This document shows positions 1 to 12,412 of a DNA stretch of 60,000 nucleotides, in pieces (position 1 is the first letter of the stretch; each line of letters starts with the position of its first letter). The notes beneath the pieces are model-generated. The model worked only from the letters and a program-made list of their open reading frames with translations. It made no database searches and was not told the DNA's origin. The DNA comes from Takakia lepidozioides (taxonomy: Eukaryota; Streptophyta; Takakiopsida; Takakiales; Takakiaceae): positions 21,392,001 through 21,452,000 of the forward strand of contig CM060731.1 of the NCBI GenBank assembly GCA_030704615.1. The letters are read 5' to 3'. A program made the position numbers and the translations under genes.

Positions 1-846
1 ATGCGGCCAACTTTGATAGAGCATGGAGGTCCTTAGAGGTTTGTTGCTCAGCTACAGGGATTCCAAGCTCCCACTAACTAGACCACACAGGCTTGAGCAA
101 AAGTATGTCAGTGATTGAAGCTGATTTATCTTGTTTTGTTAAAAAGTGTCGCAATGCTTTAATTGTGTTAACAATGTTGTTCTACATCAGATAATCCATC
201 AGTTTCTGTTACACCTGAAATGTTTCTATGGAGTATAAAATAGTTGAATGAAGTATAAATAGTTGCATACAGTACAACCAATATTCAATTTGTCCGCCTT
301 TGCTTTTGTTACAGTTTTTCCTCACTTGTATGTCACGGGCTGATCCCACTCAGAGAGCATTAAGGCCCGTTCAGATGTTGCCAACTCAGTGGCTTGGTAA
401 CTAACTTGAATAGGGCCAAATCAATGATCTTCAACAGTCATCATAGAGCATACACAGGTAGACTTTTAAAGAGTCATTCCCCCTATACTGGAGGGCAATT
501 ATCTAAGCATAGTCTTATGCGACTGTGACCTCTGGAGAGTCCGGGGGCACAACAACTAACCCCTCTGTATGACTTCTACCAAAGATATGCACCTTGAGTT
601 GCTGCACCTTTTCAGTCGGTATGCAAACCCCTTTCACCATCCAGAATCCTCCTTTCAGGATGGCTAGCACTTCCTCTGCCCTGGCTGGTGCGGAATCCCC
701 CTCCCTCCCGTGCCTCTGCTCCTTTCGGTGTCGCCAAGGCTCTTACAGAGAATCTAGCATCAGATAAGTACGTGTTGGATCTGCCCAGTCTCTGTGCTTC
801 TTTCCCAATCCCCATTCTGTTTGACTTGTTGATAACCATTGCTCAT
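1..846. other. 3' flank of the histone deacetylase gene
   Basis: I see no gene here. Short open frames on both strands overlap the 3' end of the deacetylase gene on the minus strand and have no recognisable domain. The stretch probably holds the 3' untranslated region and downstream intergenic DNA. Confidence 0.5.
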
Positions 847-3800
847 TCAAGCCTTGTAAGCATCTTTTTTTCTGGGAAGAAGAGAAGAGGAGATATAAGC
901 CAAGGCTTGGGCCTCTGAGAAACCCACATGATCAATGAGAGCTCTTGCAATGGCTCGGCAATACGAAGCCGAAGGGGCAAACATTTCGACCATTCCTGAC
1001 TTGAATTTCTCTACGTCTGCCAAGGAACATCTGCACCAGAACTTTGGATCAGTGGTACTCACCAAACTGCCAAATATGTACGAAGGATGGACTTCTGGAC
1101 AACGCAGAATTGGCATCAAATTGACACTATGTTTTCCAGGGTAAGATAGATAGTAAGAGTCTAGGCACATAGCATGTCATTTGCAAGAGGTTGGGTTATG
1201 TTGCTCACAGTCTGTCCATGTGTCCACTACACCAGTCTTAATTCAACAAGGGTCGATCCCAACATGAGAGCTTCCTTCTTGCTGGAAAATCATTTACTGG
1301 TGGGATTACTTTTAAAGGCTACTGAGTTGCATGCGAAGCAATCCACCATGGATGGTCAAGAGATTAGAATTTCCTCTTGGGCCAACAGCCCACCTGTTTG
1401 ACATTGATAAAAAATTTGATCCAATTCAATAACAACAATTTAGCAATCCTTAACTAAATACCTTTGAACATACTGAAGGCTTCTAATCTTATCATGGGTA
1501 ATGGAAATAACTGACTTGAGGAGCAGCAGCGAAGGCAGACAACTCAACAGGACATGTTAAGTTGTCTACCTTTGCTGTTGCTCCAGTCAGAGGCCATCAC
1601 TTATGAAGGCAAGAAACCACTTCATTTCACAGGGCAAATCGACCATCGGATTAATTAACTTTAAGGAAGTCTGTTTTGGAATATCCTCTGGACATGATAA
1701 GCTCTCCCTCTCTTTCCATCCCTCTCATTTTCTTGCAAGGGAGTGGATGACCACAGTTCAATCTCCTCCTCTTTGTGTCTGGGTAGAACATCCTGGAAGA
1801 CCGAGAGCTGGTTTGCTGAGCGTTCTGAGGTTTCTCTCATTTTTCTTGTGGTATTCTATTTCCCAAAGTACTTTGGGTCTTTCTGACTACAATCGGTTCA
1901 AAAACCAGGGTACCAAGCAATAATGCGCCATTGGCCAGCAGTATTAACAGCCCGGCAATGTGTCTAGCAGTTCCCTATGACATGCCAAATGCATATTTCA
2001 ACCTTAGAGACATGATGTGCCTTTTGTCACATGATAGCCCTTCCCTCAAGCAGGTGCTTTGGACAACAGCTTAGACTATGGAGTGCAGAACAAGAGTGGG
2101 GCAACATACGTGAAAGTCAGAATGGGAAGACCGTCCTTCTCCCCCAAGTATTTGATAGTCCCATACCAGCCCTCCTGTAACATTTGTGACCCAAGCTGGT
2201 TAACAACCTGAGGCTCTTACAGCTCACCACAGAGCAAGAGAGATGGAAGTACCATTCATCATTCACTGTTAGCTCTGAGCTAGTACCAGCAAGATAGTCC
2301 TCTGGAGCAAGTTTTGGGAGTTTATATACACTGGCTAATGACACTGAAGAAGACAGGGAAATAGGTTGAGAAATGGACATGATTCAGTTCAAGCTTGGTG
2401 AACCTCCATCAAATTCCAGATTACAAGATACAGTAACAACACATTACCTTAAGAACTTCAAGAGTGTGAGCCGGTGAATCTGGTGGCCCCTTCCTCAAAG
2501 TTTCAATCTGGCTAGGAGCAATCCAAGCTTGCCAGTCAATTGAGCCGTGCACATTCTCTTGGGTGATTATGTCATTTAACTGCTCCAGCCTGCTCTCAGA
2601 TAGGACAATTTAAGGATGCATCAATTTCGTGTGACGATAAATGGACATGAAGAGTACCCAGAAAGTCTTCTGCTCAAACATTGAAGCCATTACGCATGTA
2701 AAGCCCTCACCAACAGTGCTGCTGAGTATAACAACATAGTGATAAGACATTGGGTGTTCACTTGATGGGGTACTATAATTGAGACCTACCACTTAATTTG
2801 CACCAACAAAAAATTTAAATTTGAACACTTAGTCAAGTATGAAAAGATGTGAGGGTGGGTTCAATGATGTACATAGAGGAGGAATGCTAAGCATCGTCTT
2901 GTCTGGAACTATTGAAGAGCTATTGAAGAGCTTGAAAAGTGACAGGGGTGTTGCACGCCTACGTGATTTTGTAGACACGAATGTGAGTGATTGGCTCGCC
3001 TTCAGAAGGGTTCGGGTCAATGAATGCAACTCCTCCCATGCCCCAGGTAGCAGTTCTCTTGCGGCCGAAAAACAGTTGATGAGGAACACACAACCCATCA
3101 GCTGCCAAAGGAGGTGACTTATCCCTACATCCAATACAAGGACGTGCCATCCCTTCTACCTGCAAATACGCATTCAAATAAGAAGGTGAGACTTAATGTC
3201 TTATCAAGACCATAGGCACCATGGAGCTTACTGAATCTCCAGTTGTAAATGACACAGTCCAGCAGCTTCTTGCTAAATAAATTTACTCTAAACCTCTTGG
3301 TTTTGGCAAAGAGCGAATATTTATGACGAAATCTAACGTCTTGATGTTAGAGAATCCTTGCATAAAAAGGATTTAAGCAAGTATGATTTATGAGCTGTAG
3401 GATTACTGTCTTTCTAGCGGCCGCGATGTCACTCGAAAGCTCCCACCCCCCAAGTACTTCAGGCAACCAGCTTACCCAGTGACCACTTTTACAGCTGGGT
3501 CAGCTATAATGGGTGACACCTGACATGCACCAATGTGGATTTAAACTCGACCCACTTGGAAGGAGGCCTTGTGCCCTAACCACTGGGTTATCTCTGGATG
3601 CTCCATCCTCACATAACTATGTGCGCCAAACAACTTCCACCACTGCAGTGTATGATTAATGTCCAGCTATCGAACCCAGTTAAGTTCAACTAGCAAATCA
3701 GCAATGGGCTGAAGTTGCTGTTAGCCTGACATATGTTACAAGTTGTGAGACCCAAAGGCTGAAACATACCTGACCTCCATGAATATAGCACATGAACCGG

Positions 3801-6800
3801 GAATGCCACATATTGGACCCATAGCTGGCATACCAAACATAGCTTCTCTCAGGGCCCTGGCTGGGAACAGAGGAATCTCCTTCACCGGTACTGACGGAAT
3901 ACTTATTGACTGCATGTTCCAAACATTGAGCAGGTTTGCTGCTCTCAGAGGCCTGGCCAGTAACATGAGACTCTCCTTCACCAGTACTGGAGGCATCCTT
4001 TCTAACTGAATATTCCATACTCTGAGCAGGTTTGCTTTCACTTCTGTCGACACTAGGATCCGTGACTTCTATTGAAAGCCCACTATCCGAGCCTGCACAC
4101 TTGCTCCGGTCTTCTTGCCTTGACGCTGGTTTTATTTCTCCCTCTGTCATCTTAGTACGTGCCAAGCAGGCCTCTGTGTCTGCATTAAAGAGGAACACCA
4201 AACCATCTCTCAGATTCTTTGCCACAGCCATCAGTCAATCATAATCGCCACCCCAGATGCAACCTTTAAGAACCGAGGTAACAAATACTTGGCCACACAC
4301 CCCAACATTTGGCCTCACCAAGACTGGAGGAACTGGCTTCTGAAACCTCAAGTGCGTCTTAAGCTCCCCTAGTTGGCGCAGTTCAGATTTGGGACCCTGT
4401 TTCTCCATTACAGTAGCACTACATCCAACTGGCAGGCTTGGATCTACCCTTACCAGTACAGTATGCCTCTTATTCCATTTCCATTCATCTTACTTTCCAG
4501 GTCCAGGTCAGTGGCCTTTTACTTACCAGAACTATTTGGTCCCATTGTTGTTGCCTCAGGCACTGTTTCTCGAGGGCAATTTGTACCATTGTAGGCGTCC
4601 AACAAAACTCTGGCTCCATCATTAATAACCTGCCCCTCTGTCGATAACTGCGCTAAAAGCCCAATGAGATTTGTTATGGGCATCTGCTCAGCCACTGAGC
4701 TTGCTTCCTCTGGAATGACCTCTTTTCCATCACTCTTCTTCCTCCTGGCATAGACTATTGCAGGCAATGCCTCTTTTTTCTCCAGGATCAAATTTGCCAA
4801 TTCCTGCAGTAAATAAAGACATGAAAGTACTACCAGTAAGTATGACTGCAGAGAGAATTCCAGACTTTACATGTGACAGGTAACTCAAAAAAGAACCAGA
4901 GGAAAACATCATTGTGGGGCCCCAGGGGCCCATGGAACAAAGTAGAACAGTCTGTTAGGTCACAAAACATTTTTTTAGGCAACACTGACAGGTCAGATAA
5001 CCACTTGCCTCTGCAGCAATCCTTGGAGTAGGAGCCTCATGGGGAACCATCTCAATCTTCTTGCTGAGAAGAGGCCAGTACATCTCAAGCTCTTTCCTTA
5101 CCTACACAACAGCTACCAAACTTAGGATCTTGAATAGTTGGTGCTAGAACTTTACTAGAATGTTTGCTGTCTTCGAAGACAATCAGCTGACATGGCAAAT
5201 CACTTTGACTCAATGGAATAGAATTAAGATTCGGTATTCACTGAGCATCGTCATTAGAAATTTCAACAGACTAGATGCAATTTGTCTGCATACCAGATTG
5301 AGTCTCATGAGCTTTGAGACACCAATCTAGTCCGATCTAGGGCACTACAGAATTGAGCTGCTAGAGAGAACAAATGTGTGAGCAGAAGTGTGAGAAAGTT
5401 GAAGATCCTCCAAGGACAACATGGTTATTATCTGTTTTGAAAGTTAAAACTATGCATCAGATGGAGAAAGTGATCCAGCTGGACAACTCCGTATCCAGAT
5501 TTCTCATTAGAAGCTCCCATTCATCCCCTGAAATTTTCCACAGGAGTTATTCGTGCATCCATGCCTGTTACCAGCACCGAGGCTGTTAGACAAATTTGAT
5601 AATCTTACAGTGGATCTGCCAACGCTAGGTAGTTAGCTGGAAAAAGAGAAGAGAGAGAAATTTTTGAATTATTGTAGGACCCGATACATGGGGTATGAGC
5701 AAAGTAACACTCCAAGAGTGATGCAACTTTCATACATCAGATTGCAATAACAGCTATGGAGACGAGATGGAGATATACTCTTTGTATGAGAGGCCAGGTT
5801 GGACTTAAAAGCTCCTGCCTGTGAGGGCTCTCCAAGGGCGGGTCACCCAGCAACACTTGAACGCATGCTAGATACGAGTTGGCGATGGACGTGAGATTGT
5901 ATCCCCCTTCCAGCACCATTACAACCCGGCCCCCCGCTAGACCCTTTAACTGTACCAAACAATTTCAGGAGCATTGACATGCACTGAGCATAAATCCAGC
6001 AGAGCAGGAATCAGGACTGCATTTCTCTTTCAACTTTTGAGGCTCTGATGTATCTGGCACCTTACCTGCACTTTCAGTGACATGTACTGTGTTTTTTAAG
6101 CAGTTCCCTGTTGTTCTACTTTGTCCCATGCCCTAGGGCTCTGTGTTTCTTCCTCTTTCTCTGGACCTCCTGTGGCCATTGTAATTTTCCCTCTCCTTGT
6201 TTCTGATCCATCCAAACCCCGCACACTCCCTACGGTTGTAAGACTATGAGAAGAAAAGTCTAAATGACTCTGTGTTCACCAACCTTCAAAATCTCAAGGG
6301 GGAGCCTAAAGCCCTGGCCCTGTTGGGATCTAATTGTTGGGCAGCTCACACACAGCAGATTGATGATTGTGTGAAGGGTTTTCTAGACGAAATCTGGAAA
6401 GCCCGCACCAATTGTTTATATCTAAAGGTAAGACCCACTACCGGAGTGACCCCCTCACAAAGGTAGTGTCTGTTCCCTCTTGTTCGGCCCAAACTGGGCA
6501 CGGGATCTATGGCCACAAGGGTTTGGCAAACAACATCTTATGAGTACATTCTCTCTCTCTCTCTCTCTCTCTCACAACCAGGCTAAGTCTCTAGAATCCA
6601 TTCAAGTGGGGGTGCTTAAGGAGTGTATGTCAGCATGCTCCAAAACAGCCAATGTGGCTGTTCGGGGTGAGTTTGGCATTCCGTCCTTAAGCTCCCGACG
6701 AGATGAATTCAAGGTCAGATGGTGGGGTCAGCTGCATCATATGCCCAACACCAGATATCCTAAATTAATCGACTCTATATCTTGGAAACAGGACTGCCCT

Positions 6801-9800
6801 GTCAAACAGGCTAAGTCCTGGCAGAAGAGAGTAGAAGAGATCCTCAAGGACCTGGATCCGCAAGTCTTGACCCTGCTGGATAAATCTGACTTAGAGGCTG
6901 TAGTGTCCTCAGCCATGTCTGTTGCCATGAGATTGTCTGATGAAAATGAAGTTAGGCAGAAAACTTCCCTGAACTTGTTTCCAGTCTGTGACATGGGGGA
7001 GGACATCTTGGATGACCTCAAGGGTCTACCCACTCTCGGCACTAGACTGAAATTTAAACTCAGGGCAGGAAGCCTACCTTTGAACAGCAAACAGAAGCAG
7101 AGAGGAAAGGGAGAGTGCAATTGCCCGTTGTGTGGGCAATCTGAAGACAGTATTCATTTTCTGATACACTGTCCGGGGTTCTCTCACCAAAGAGACGCTC
7201 TCTTCAAATCTATTAAGGGAATTGTGCCTGTACCCCTGTTTACCAACTTTGAAAGTCTCGAGGCTGAGCCAAAAGCCCAGGCCCTCCTGAGGCCTAGTTT
7301 TTGGGCAAATCACACACAGCAGATTGATGCTTGTGTGAAGGGATTTCTAGAGGATATCTGGAAAACCCGGATTAATTCTTTATATGGAGGTAAGTCTTAC
7401 TACCAACGTCAGCCCCTGACAGAGGTAGGTTCTGTCCCTTTTGTTCCCGCTCAAACTGGGCGGGGGGTCAATGGCCACAAGGCTACGGCAAACAACGTCT
7501 TATGAGTACAATCTCTCTCTCTCACACACACACTGTCAAAAATTGGAAAGAGTCCCAGTAGGGGTACCTGTTGTGTCATATGGGCATATCCACTTGGTGT
7601 CACTCTGCATCCACCTAATGGATCACCTTCCGCTGCAAATTTGAAGACGCCCAGACAAATGAATATAGATCAGTCATGACCTCATACACAGCAAACCACA
7701 TGATTGTTTTTGAACTTGCATGCTGCCTAAGTGCTGAACATGTCCGTGCTAAATATGGACGTAACACTAATTGCAGTTGCAACTAGATAACCAGTGCAAG
7801 TAGTCCAGATATTTAATCATGGCTGGGGAGTGGTGAGCCAGAAATCTTCCCTCCAGCAGATTATACTATGAATCCAGGCTGTATGTGACATGATTTACAT
7901 CAGAAACCCCTTCAGTAACATTTCAATGTTAAGGAACTGCAAAACATCGGAGGAAATTAATCCTGGAGCAGAGCACAGCATCCCAGGACCCTTCGGATTC
8001 TTCAAGATCTGTGCTGTTGCAATGTAACACAATGGATATGCTATTTGAACAATGGGTTCCAGGGCTCTGTCAGCGACAAAAAAAATCTGCAAATTGTCCA
8101 GAGAGGTTCTGATTATGGTACCTCTAAGAGTGATTGGCGACAATGTCACCAGACCAGATCAGTGATGGAGCGATTAATTCAGTGTGACTACTCCTCTTGT
8201 GAATTACATGAGAACACTAACCTGAATCGAATCCAGCTGAGATTATAACCATGTCAGGGTTAAAGGTGTGGGCCACTGGCATAAGTACATGCTCCCATAC
8301 TGCCAAGTAATCAGCATCTCCAAATCCATGACGTGGCCATGGCACATTGATATTGAACCCCGCTCCATTGCCTTGACCAACTTGTGTGTAGTCACCTGCA
8401 TCTCCTCTTGGATAGAAGAGTCCTCCATCATACCTAGATGCAAATTACAAGGTGTCAGAGCATCCACATTTACACCAAGCTCAAGCAACCATTCATATGT
8501 TGACAACTGCTTTGTTCAGTTTATACAAGGGGAAACAGGCAGGCAGTCTAGCCCGCTTCATTGGCAACCTCATTGGCCCCTACATTTGCACTTTATGAAT
8601 CTACAGAGACCCTAAATTAGGTCCATCTTCTTTAATTCGCCAAGAAGAATCAACACCCCACAATCAGGAAATGAAACTATTTTCTTTCCTATCTTAACCT
8701 GCAAAAACCCCTCTACATGACAATCTTTGCAGGAAACTAATAAGCCATTGCAAAACTCTCTCATAAGGCATACCTATGAACAGAGAAGTACAAGACCTGG
8801 GGATCGCTCCAGAACATCTGCTGGGTACCATTGCCATGATGCACGTCCCAGTCCACTATTAGCAGCCTGCCGACTCCGAGTTCTCTCTGAATCCAATTGC
8901 CGGTAAAAGCAAACATTCAGTATAATCAGAGATAGGTTGATCCAAAAGGCCACTTTAGAGTCTGAACAGACTATATACAAAGACATGACCAGGTTAAACT
9001 ATCCTGCAAAGGCTGAGGTCGCAAAAGAAATTAAGTCTTCAGTTATGTACCTCTCTTTCTCTATTTTGTTCGAGTGATCTATCTGCCCCTCTCCTTCCCT
9101 ACCTGCTCTCCCCTTGTGCAGTCTAACCTTTTTGTGAACAAGGATGTGAGCTGCAATTGCAACATTGTTGAAAAGACAGAATCCCATTGCTTCATTTGAC
9201 TCAGCATGATGCCCAGGTGGACGAACTACAGCTGCCCCTGCTGCGAGTTGCCCTTGGGCTACCTGGAGTGCAATCTGGGAATACACATGTCACAAGTATC
9301 ACATTACTCCTCTACACCAAGAATGTATATCTATGTGCCAAGAACAACCCATCCATCAATAAGAGAGAATTGGACCACTTTGTACAGCATTACAAACGAA
9401 CGGCTTCTCTGAAGAATGATGGTGCATCCTGACCTCAATAACTGATCCGGCAGCCAAGAGAGCCGATTCTGAAGAACCCTCATTGAAGTATATAGAGTTG
9501 TAGTCCTTCGCCAATGAGTTGTGTCGTTCTCTTCCATAGCTGCTTACAGATTTCATGAGAGCAATATGCCTGCTAGTGTGCACCGTCTGCAATTCCTGAT
9601 CTGTAGCCATCCTTGCATCCACATGAACGCATCTGTCCGGCTTACCAAAAAACTAGCAAGATGATGTTAGAAGATCTATGTACAGTATCAATCTTGAGAA
9701 CCATTGTATTCCATCACAGCCATGGCCAAGGAAGAGAACAAGGGGGAGATTTGTCATCAAAGATGAGCAATTACAAGTGGGATTAATGTTCTCCTTTAGT

Positions 9801-10895
9801 AATAGCTCATCCTGAGCTTTAGAAGTTTACACAAGCTTTCTATACCATCTCACTTAAAAGGTCAAAACACTGTGTGACGTTCCACAGAGCATTGCTGAGA
9901 GCCATAACACTCAAATTGACCACGACAAAATGAGATTCTGATGTGTTTGCAAGTTCTTATGTAGCAGAATAGTATAATTGAAATACATATGGCGGGTTGA
10001 CAATGTGATCACAAGTGGGGGGTCCAAGCTATTGTCCAAACCACCATTTCCTTCCAAACTTAAAACCATCATGTTGATGTACTTTTTGAGGTATAATATT
10101 AGAGCAAGTTTTTCCCTTCCATTTTTTCCCTTCCATTGAGCACTCGATGTCACTCCCTTGTTTGATACCACCATAAATTTGTGACTGTAGGGGCATTGGT
10201 TTATAGAGAGCTAGGACACACTTTTGTACTGAGACAGTCACCCGAGAGGGATTTACATCTTGCATGATCGATGGCAGCAAGGCTACAGCATTTGTAGGAT
10301 GAGAAGACAGTTTACTAACTACCTGATCACAGGTAGTACACATCCCACCTGATTACACCTGATACTTCTAAGTTTCAGAATTGTAGAGTGGCCCGTACTG
10401 TATTGCCATACTGGTAGCTGGAGATTTTACTAATGATCTTAAATGGGAGGAAAAATCACTTCGACAATATGGGAAAGGGACCATGACCAGAGGCGACAGT
10501 TTGAAGGGAAGAGCTGATAACGTCTCGTCTTTAAAAGACGAGTATATAGCCTCGTCCGACCTAAAGCATAACTTTCATAGCCCTGGAGCATTCTTGGAAT
10601 GCATCCTCCTGGAAAACTTCGTGCAACATGAAATTTGGGGCGGAGGATAAGCAACTGGGAGGTTGAAAGAGCATACGGCTCGTGACAATGCCACGTATTA
10701 CCTTTCAGAAACTCCTGCAGATTGCAAGAGGCCATAAATTGATGAGATACGCGCGGGCTGCTCCGGGTGGTTGACCTCCTCCTCGTTTTGGTGTGCACAC
10801 ATCCGCGGATCATACACTAGCCCCACTCCCAATGCCATGACCTCTCTCTCCTTCCCTTTCACCCTCTGCAACCTCCTTCGTCCTTCAGAAACCAC
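847..10895 (-). CDS. Class II histone deacetylase, plant HDA5/HDA18 type, 14 exons
   Basis: Zinc-dependent lysine deacetylase acting on histones or other proteins. I joined 14 exons in one frame (about 840 residues): 10702-10895, 9434-9632, 9128-9262, 8774-8886, 8222-8433, 7568-7632, 5779-5949, 5009-5101, 4527-4803, 3770-4206, 2963-3159, 2448-2589, 2110-2213, 847-1030. Catalytic motifs are intact: [30 protein letters not shown] (across an intron), LEGGYN. The HDAC domain covers about residues 25-385, then comes a Ser/Glu-rich linker. From about 609 there is a C-terminal domain starting [16 protein letters not shown], the gamma-glutamylcyclotransferase-like tail known from plant HDA5. All junctions are GT-AG except one AG|GCAAGT donor at 5008. 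The start could also be the Met at 10838, which begins [10 protein letters not shown]. Intron 6 holds LINE debris and intron 10 a SINE. Splice sites are read by eye; the exon 10 acceptor is least certain. Confidence 0.9.
3430..3597 (-). repeat. tRNA-derived SINE-like element in a deacetylase intron
   Basis: On the minus strand a polymerase III A-box-like TAACCCAGTGG (3580-3590) is followed by a degenerate B box GAGTTTAAATCC (3537-3548). A tail containing a TGACCCAGCTG-like segment follows. The tail segment GGGTGACACC with its flanks recurs near 34.42 kb. It lies in the intron between the exons ending at 3770 and starting at 3159. Boundaries are approximate and no target duplication was identified. 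Confidence 0.55.
6262..6576 (+). mobile_element. LINE 3'-end fragment, copy 1, ending in (TC)n
   Basis: The translated product contains [20 protein letters not shown], nearly the same as a segment of the adjacent second fragment ([20 protein letters not shown]). The copy ends with a GGCAAACAACATCTTATGAG motif and then a CT-dinucleotide run. It is a 5'-truncated non-LTR retrotransposon end lying antisense within a deacetylase intron. Confidence 0.7.
6577..7535 (+). mobile_element. LINE 3'-end fragment, copy 2 (ORF2 C-terminus)
   Basis: An open frame running to the stop at 7503-7505 encodes the C-terminal part of a non-LTR retrotransposon polyprotein. It has a segment like [20 protein letters not shown], then a zinc-knuckle [20 protein letters not shown] of the zf-RVT kind found after RT or RNase H domains. 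The RT core is missing, so this is a 5'-truncated insertion. The frame ends inside GGCAAACAACGTCTTATGAG, followed almost at once by a TC/CA dinucleotide run. The 3' UTR is therefore almost nil and the tail is a microsatellite rather than poly(A). It lies antisense in the deacetylase intron between exons 6 and 7. Confidence 0.75.
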
Positions 10896-11850
10896 TTGTT
10901 TCTCCGCCTACCCTAATCTTACTTTCTTCAAGCTTGAAAGAATTGTGAATTCTCCGATAATGTCTGTTTCTCTGCTTTCTCTCGGCAACGTGAATGTTGT
11001 TTACCAGAAAAGACATGCCCGAATGCTCGCATCCTTCACAAACCAACAACCTGCCTCACACTCCTCACTGACCATCCAAGCACACAGACAACAAAGAGGC
11101 AGAGAGCTGTCTCTTTTACGCAACATTTCTGTCTTTCTATTTGGACGCTTCAGATTCCATTTCTGTCCAGCTCTCAACATCGGGAGTGAGCACAACTAAG
11201 CTCTGTACACCATACGGGATGCCAAATGGATGGATGCCTTCTGTTGTTTCCTGTTTCTTTTCTCTGTTGTTTCTACAGAATGGAGATTTCCTTACTGACT
11301 AAGGCTGACTCAGTCAATTGTAGGACTTTTGAGGGGGATACCGTATTTGGTTTCTGGCGGGTCCCGGTTTTTGGAAAACGAAGAAGATCAACGATTGCAA
11401 AGTGTGGAGTCAGGAGAAAGGATCAACTCATTACGGAATTCGACAGATCTTGGGGGAAAGGGGGTTTCTTCTGCAGGAGAATTGATGATGCCCGAATCGA
11501 GTGGTATGAAGACATCCTTGCTTGCTAGCAGGGACATCAACACTAAAGCATCTCCAATGACAGGGGAGGAGGCGGAAGTTAATTGGAGGCACAAAAGGAG
11601 TTCTCGAAAGGGAAAATCTAAAACGCAATTACCGTTTGAAGCCCCCAAGAGGAAAAGAGGCAGTGTTTAGATCCTTTGTGTTAGGATCTTTTAATGATCT
11701 CTCTGCTCTTTTAGCCCAGCAAAGGTTGGCTCTTGGACTGCAGTCAACTCGGGCTTTTTCATTTCTCTTAGTTCCTTCAGATGTGTTGGCTCTCTGATGT
11801 TCGAATCTCTTCGGTGAACCTAAACAAGGACAACGGGCACAGTAGAGGTG
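10896..11850. other. Upstream region of the deacetylase gene
   Basis: No recognisable gene. The deacetylase promoter should lie in the first part. A 113-residue open frame (11329-11670, plus) is rich in Ser, Lys and Arg, has no domain I recognise, and may be chance or part of the 5' region of the RT element that follows. Confidence 0.4.
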
Positions 11851-11866
11851 AAGATGGTGGAAAGCG

Positions 11867-12412
11867 ATGGCCGACAGCGGGCAGAGGCCGATGGCGGACA
11901 ACGGGCGGCTAGAGGCGGTAGACACCCCAACCGTGGGTCTAAACGGGACACACCAGCATTGCAGGCTAGTGCCGGGCCCACCCACTCCTCACACACCAAC
12001 CTTCTGCGTGATAATGGTGGGCCCTGTCCCTCCTTTCAAGACAATCCTAGGAGCAGTAGAAATGGGGCCAACATTAGTGTTGCACCCTCCCACTCCATTC
12101 ACAGCAGCCCTCATCCATGGAGGAGAGGAAGCATTGTTGGTGGTGAACCTCCCACTCTCTACCCAAGGTCACAGCTATACAGGAATGATGCCTGACAACC
12201 CCAAGCAAGGCACAACAACTCCAAATCAAGGGGCCGGTGGCCCTTCCCCAATTCGCCTTTCAGGTACACTGCGGCCTCCTACAGAGCTTACCTCTCCACC
12301 TGGCTCGCCACCTCCTTCTAGACAGGGGACAGGTTCACCTGATCAGGCCGCCCGTTCTTTTGCTCCATCTTATCTCCCACCACCAGCACCACCATCTTCT
12401 CCACCAAACTGA
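11867..12412 (+). CDS. Proline-rich leader ORF of a retroelement
   Basis: An open frame of 181 residues, very rich in Pro, Thr and Ser, immediately upstream of the zinc-finger and reverse transcriptase region. I recognise no domain. In frame order it looks like the N-terminal part of the same retroelement protein, separated from the rest by a frameshift. It is not clearly a separate gene, and it may be only the low-complexity leader of the element. Confidence 0.4.
   Translation: MADSGQRPMADNGRLEAVDTPTVGLNGTHQHCRLVPGPPTPHTPTFCVIMVGPVPPFKTILGAVEMGPTLVLHPPTPFTAALIHGGEEALLVVNLPLSTQGHSYTGMMPDNPKQGTTTPNQGAGGPSPIRLSGTLRPPTELTSPPGSPPPSRQGTGSPDQAARSFAPSYLPPPAPPSSPPN

Noticed and set aside
8268-8615. 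Plus-strand ORF of 115 residues
   Set aside because: It is the antisense shadow of a deacetylase exon (8222-8433).
10519-10545. Regulatory hairpin CTCGTCTTTAAAAGACGAG
   Set aside because: A short near-perfect palindrome in the first deacetylase intron; a single occurrence with no other support.
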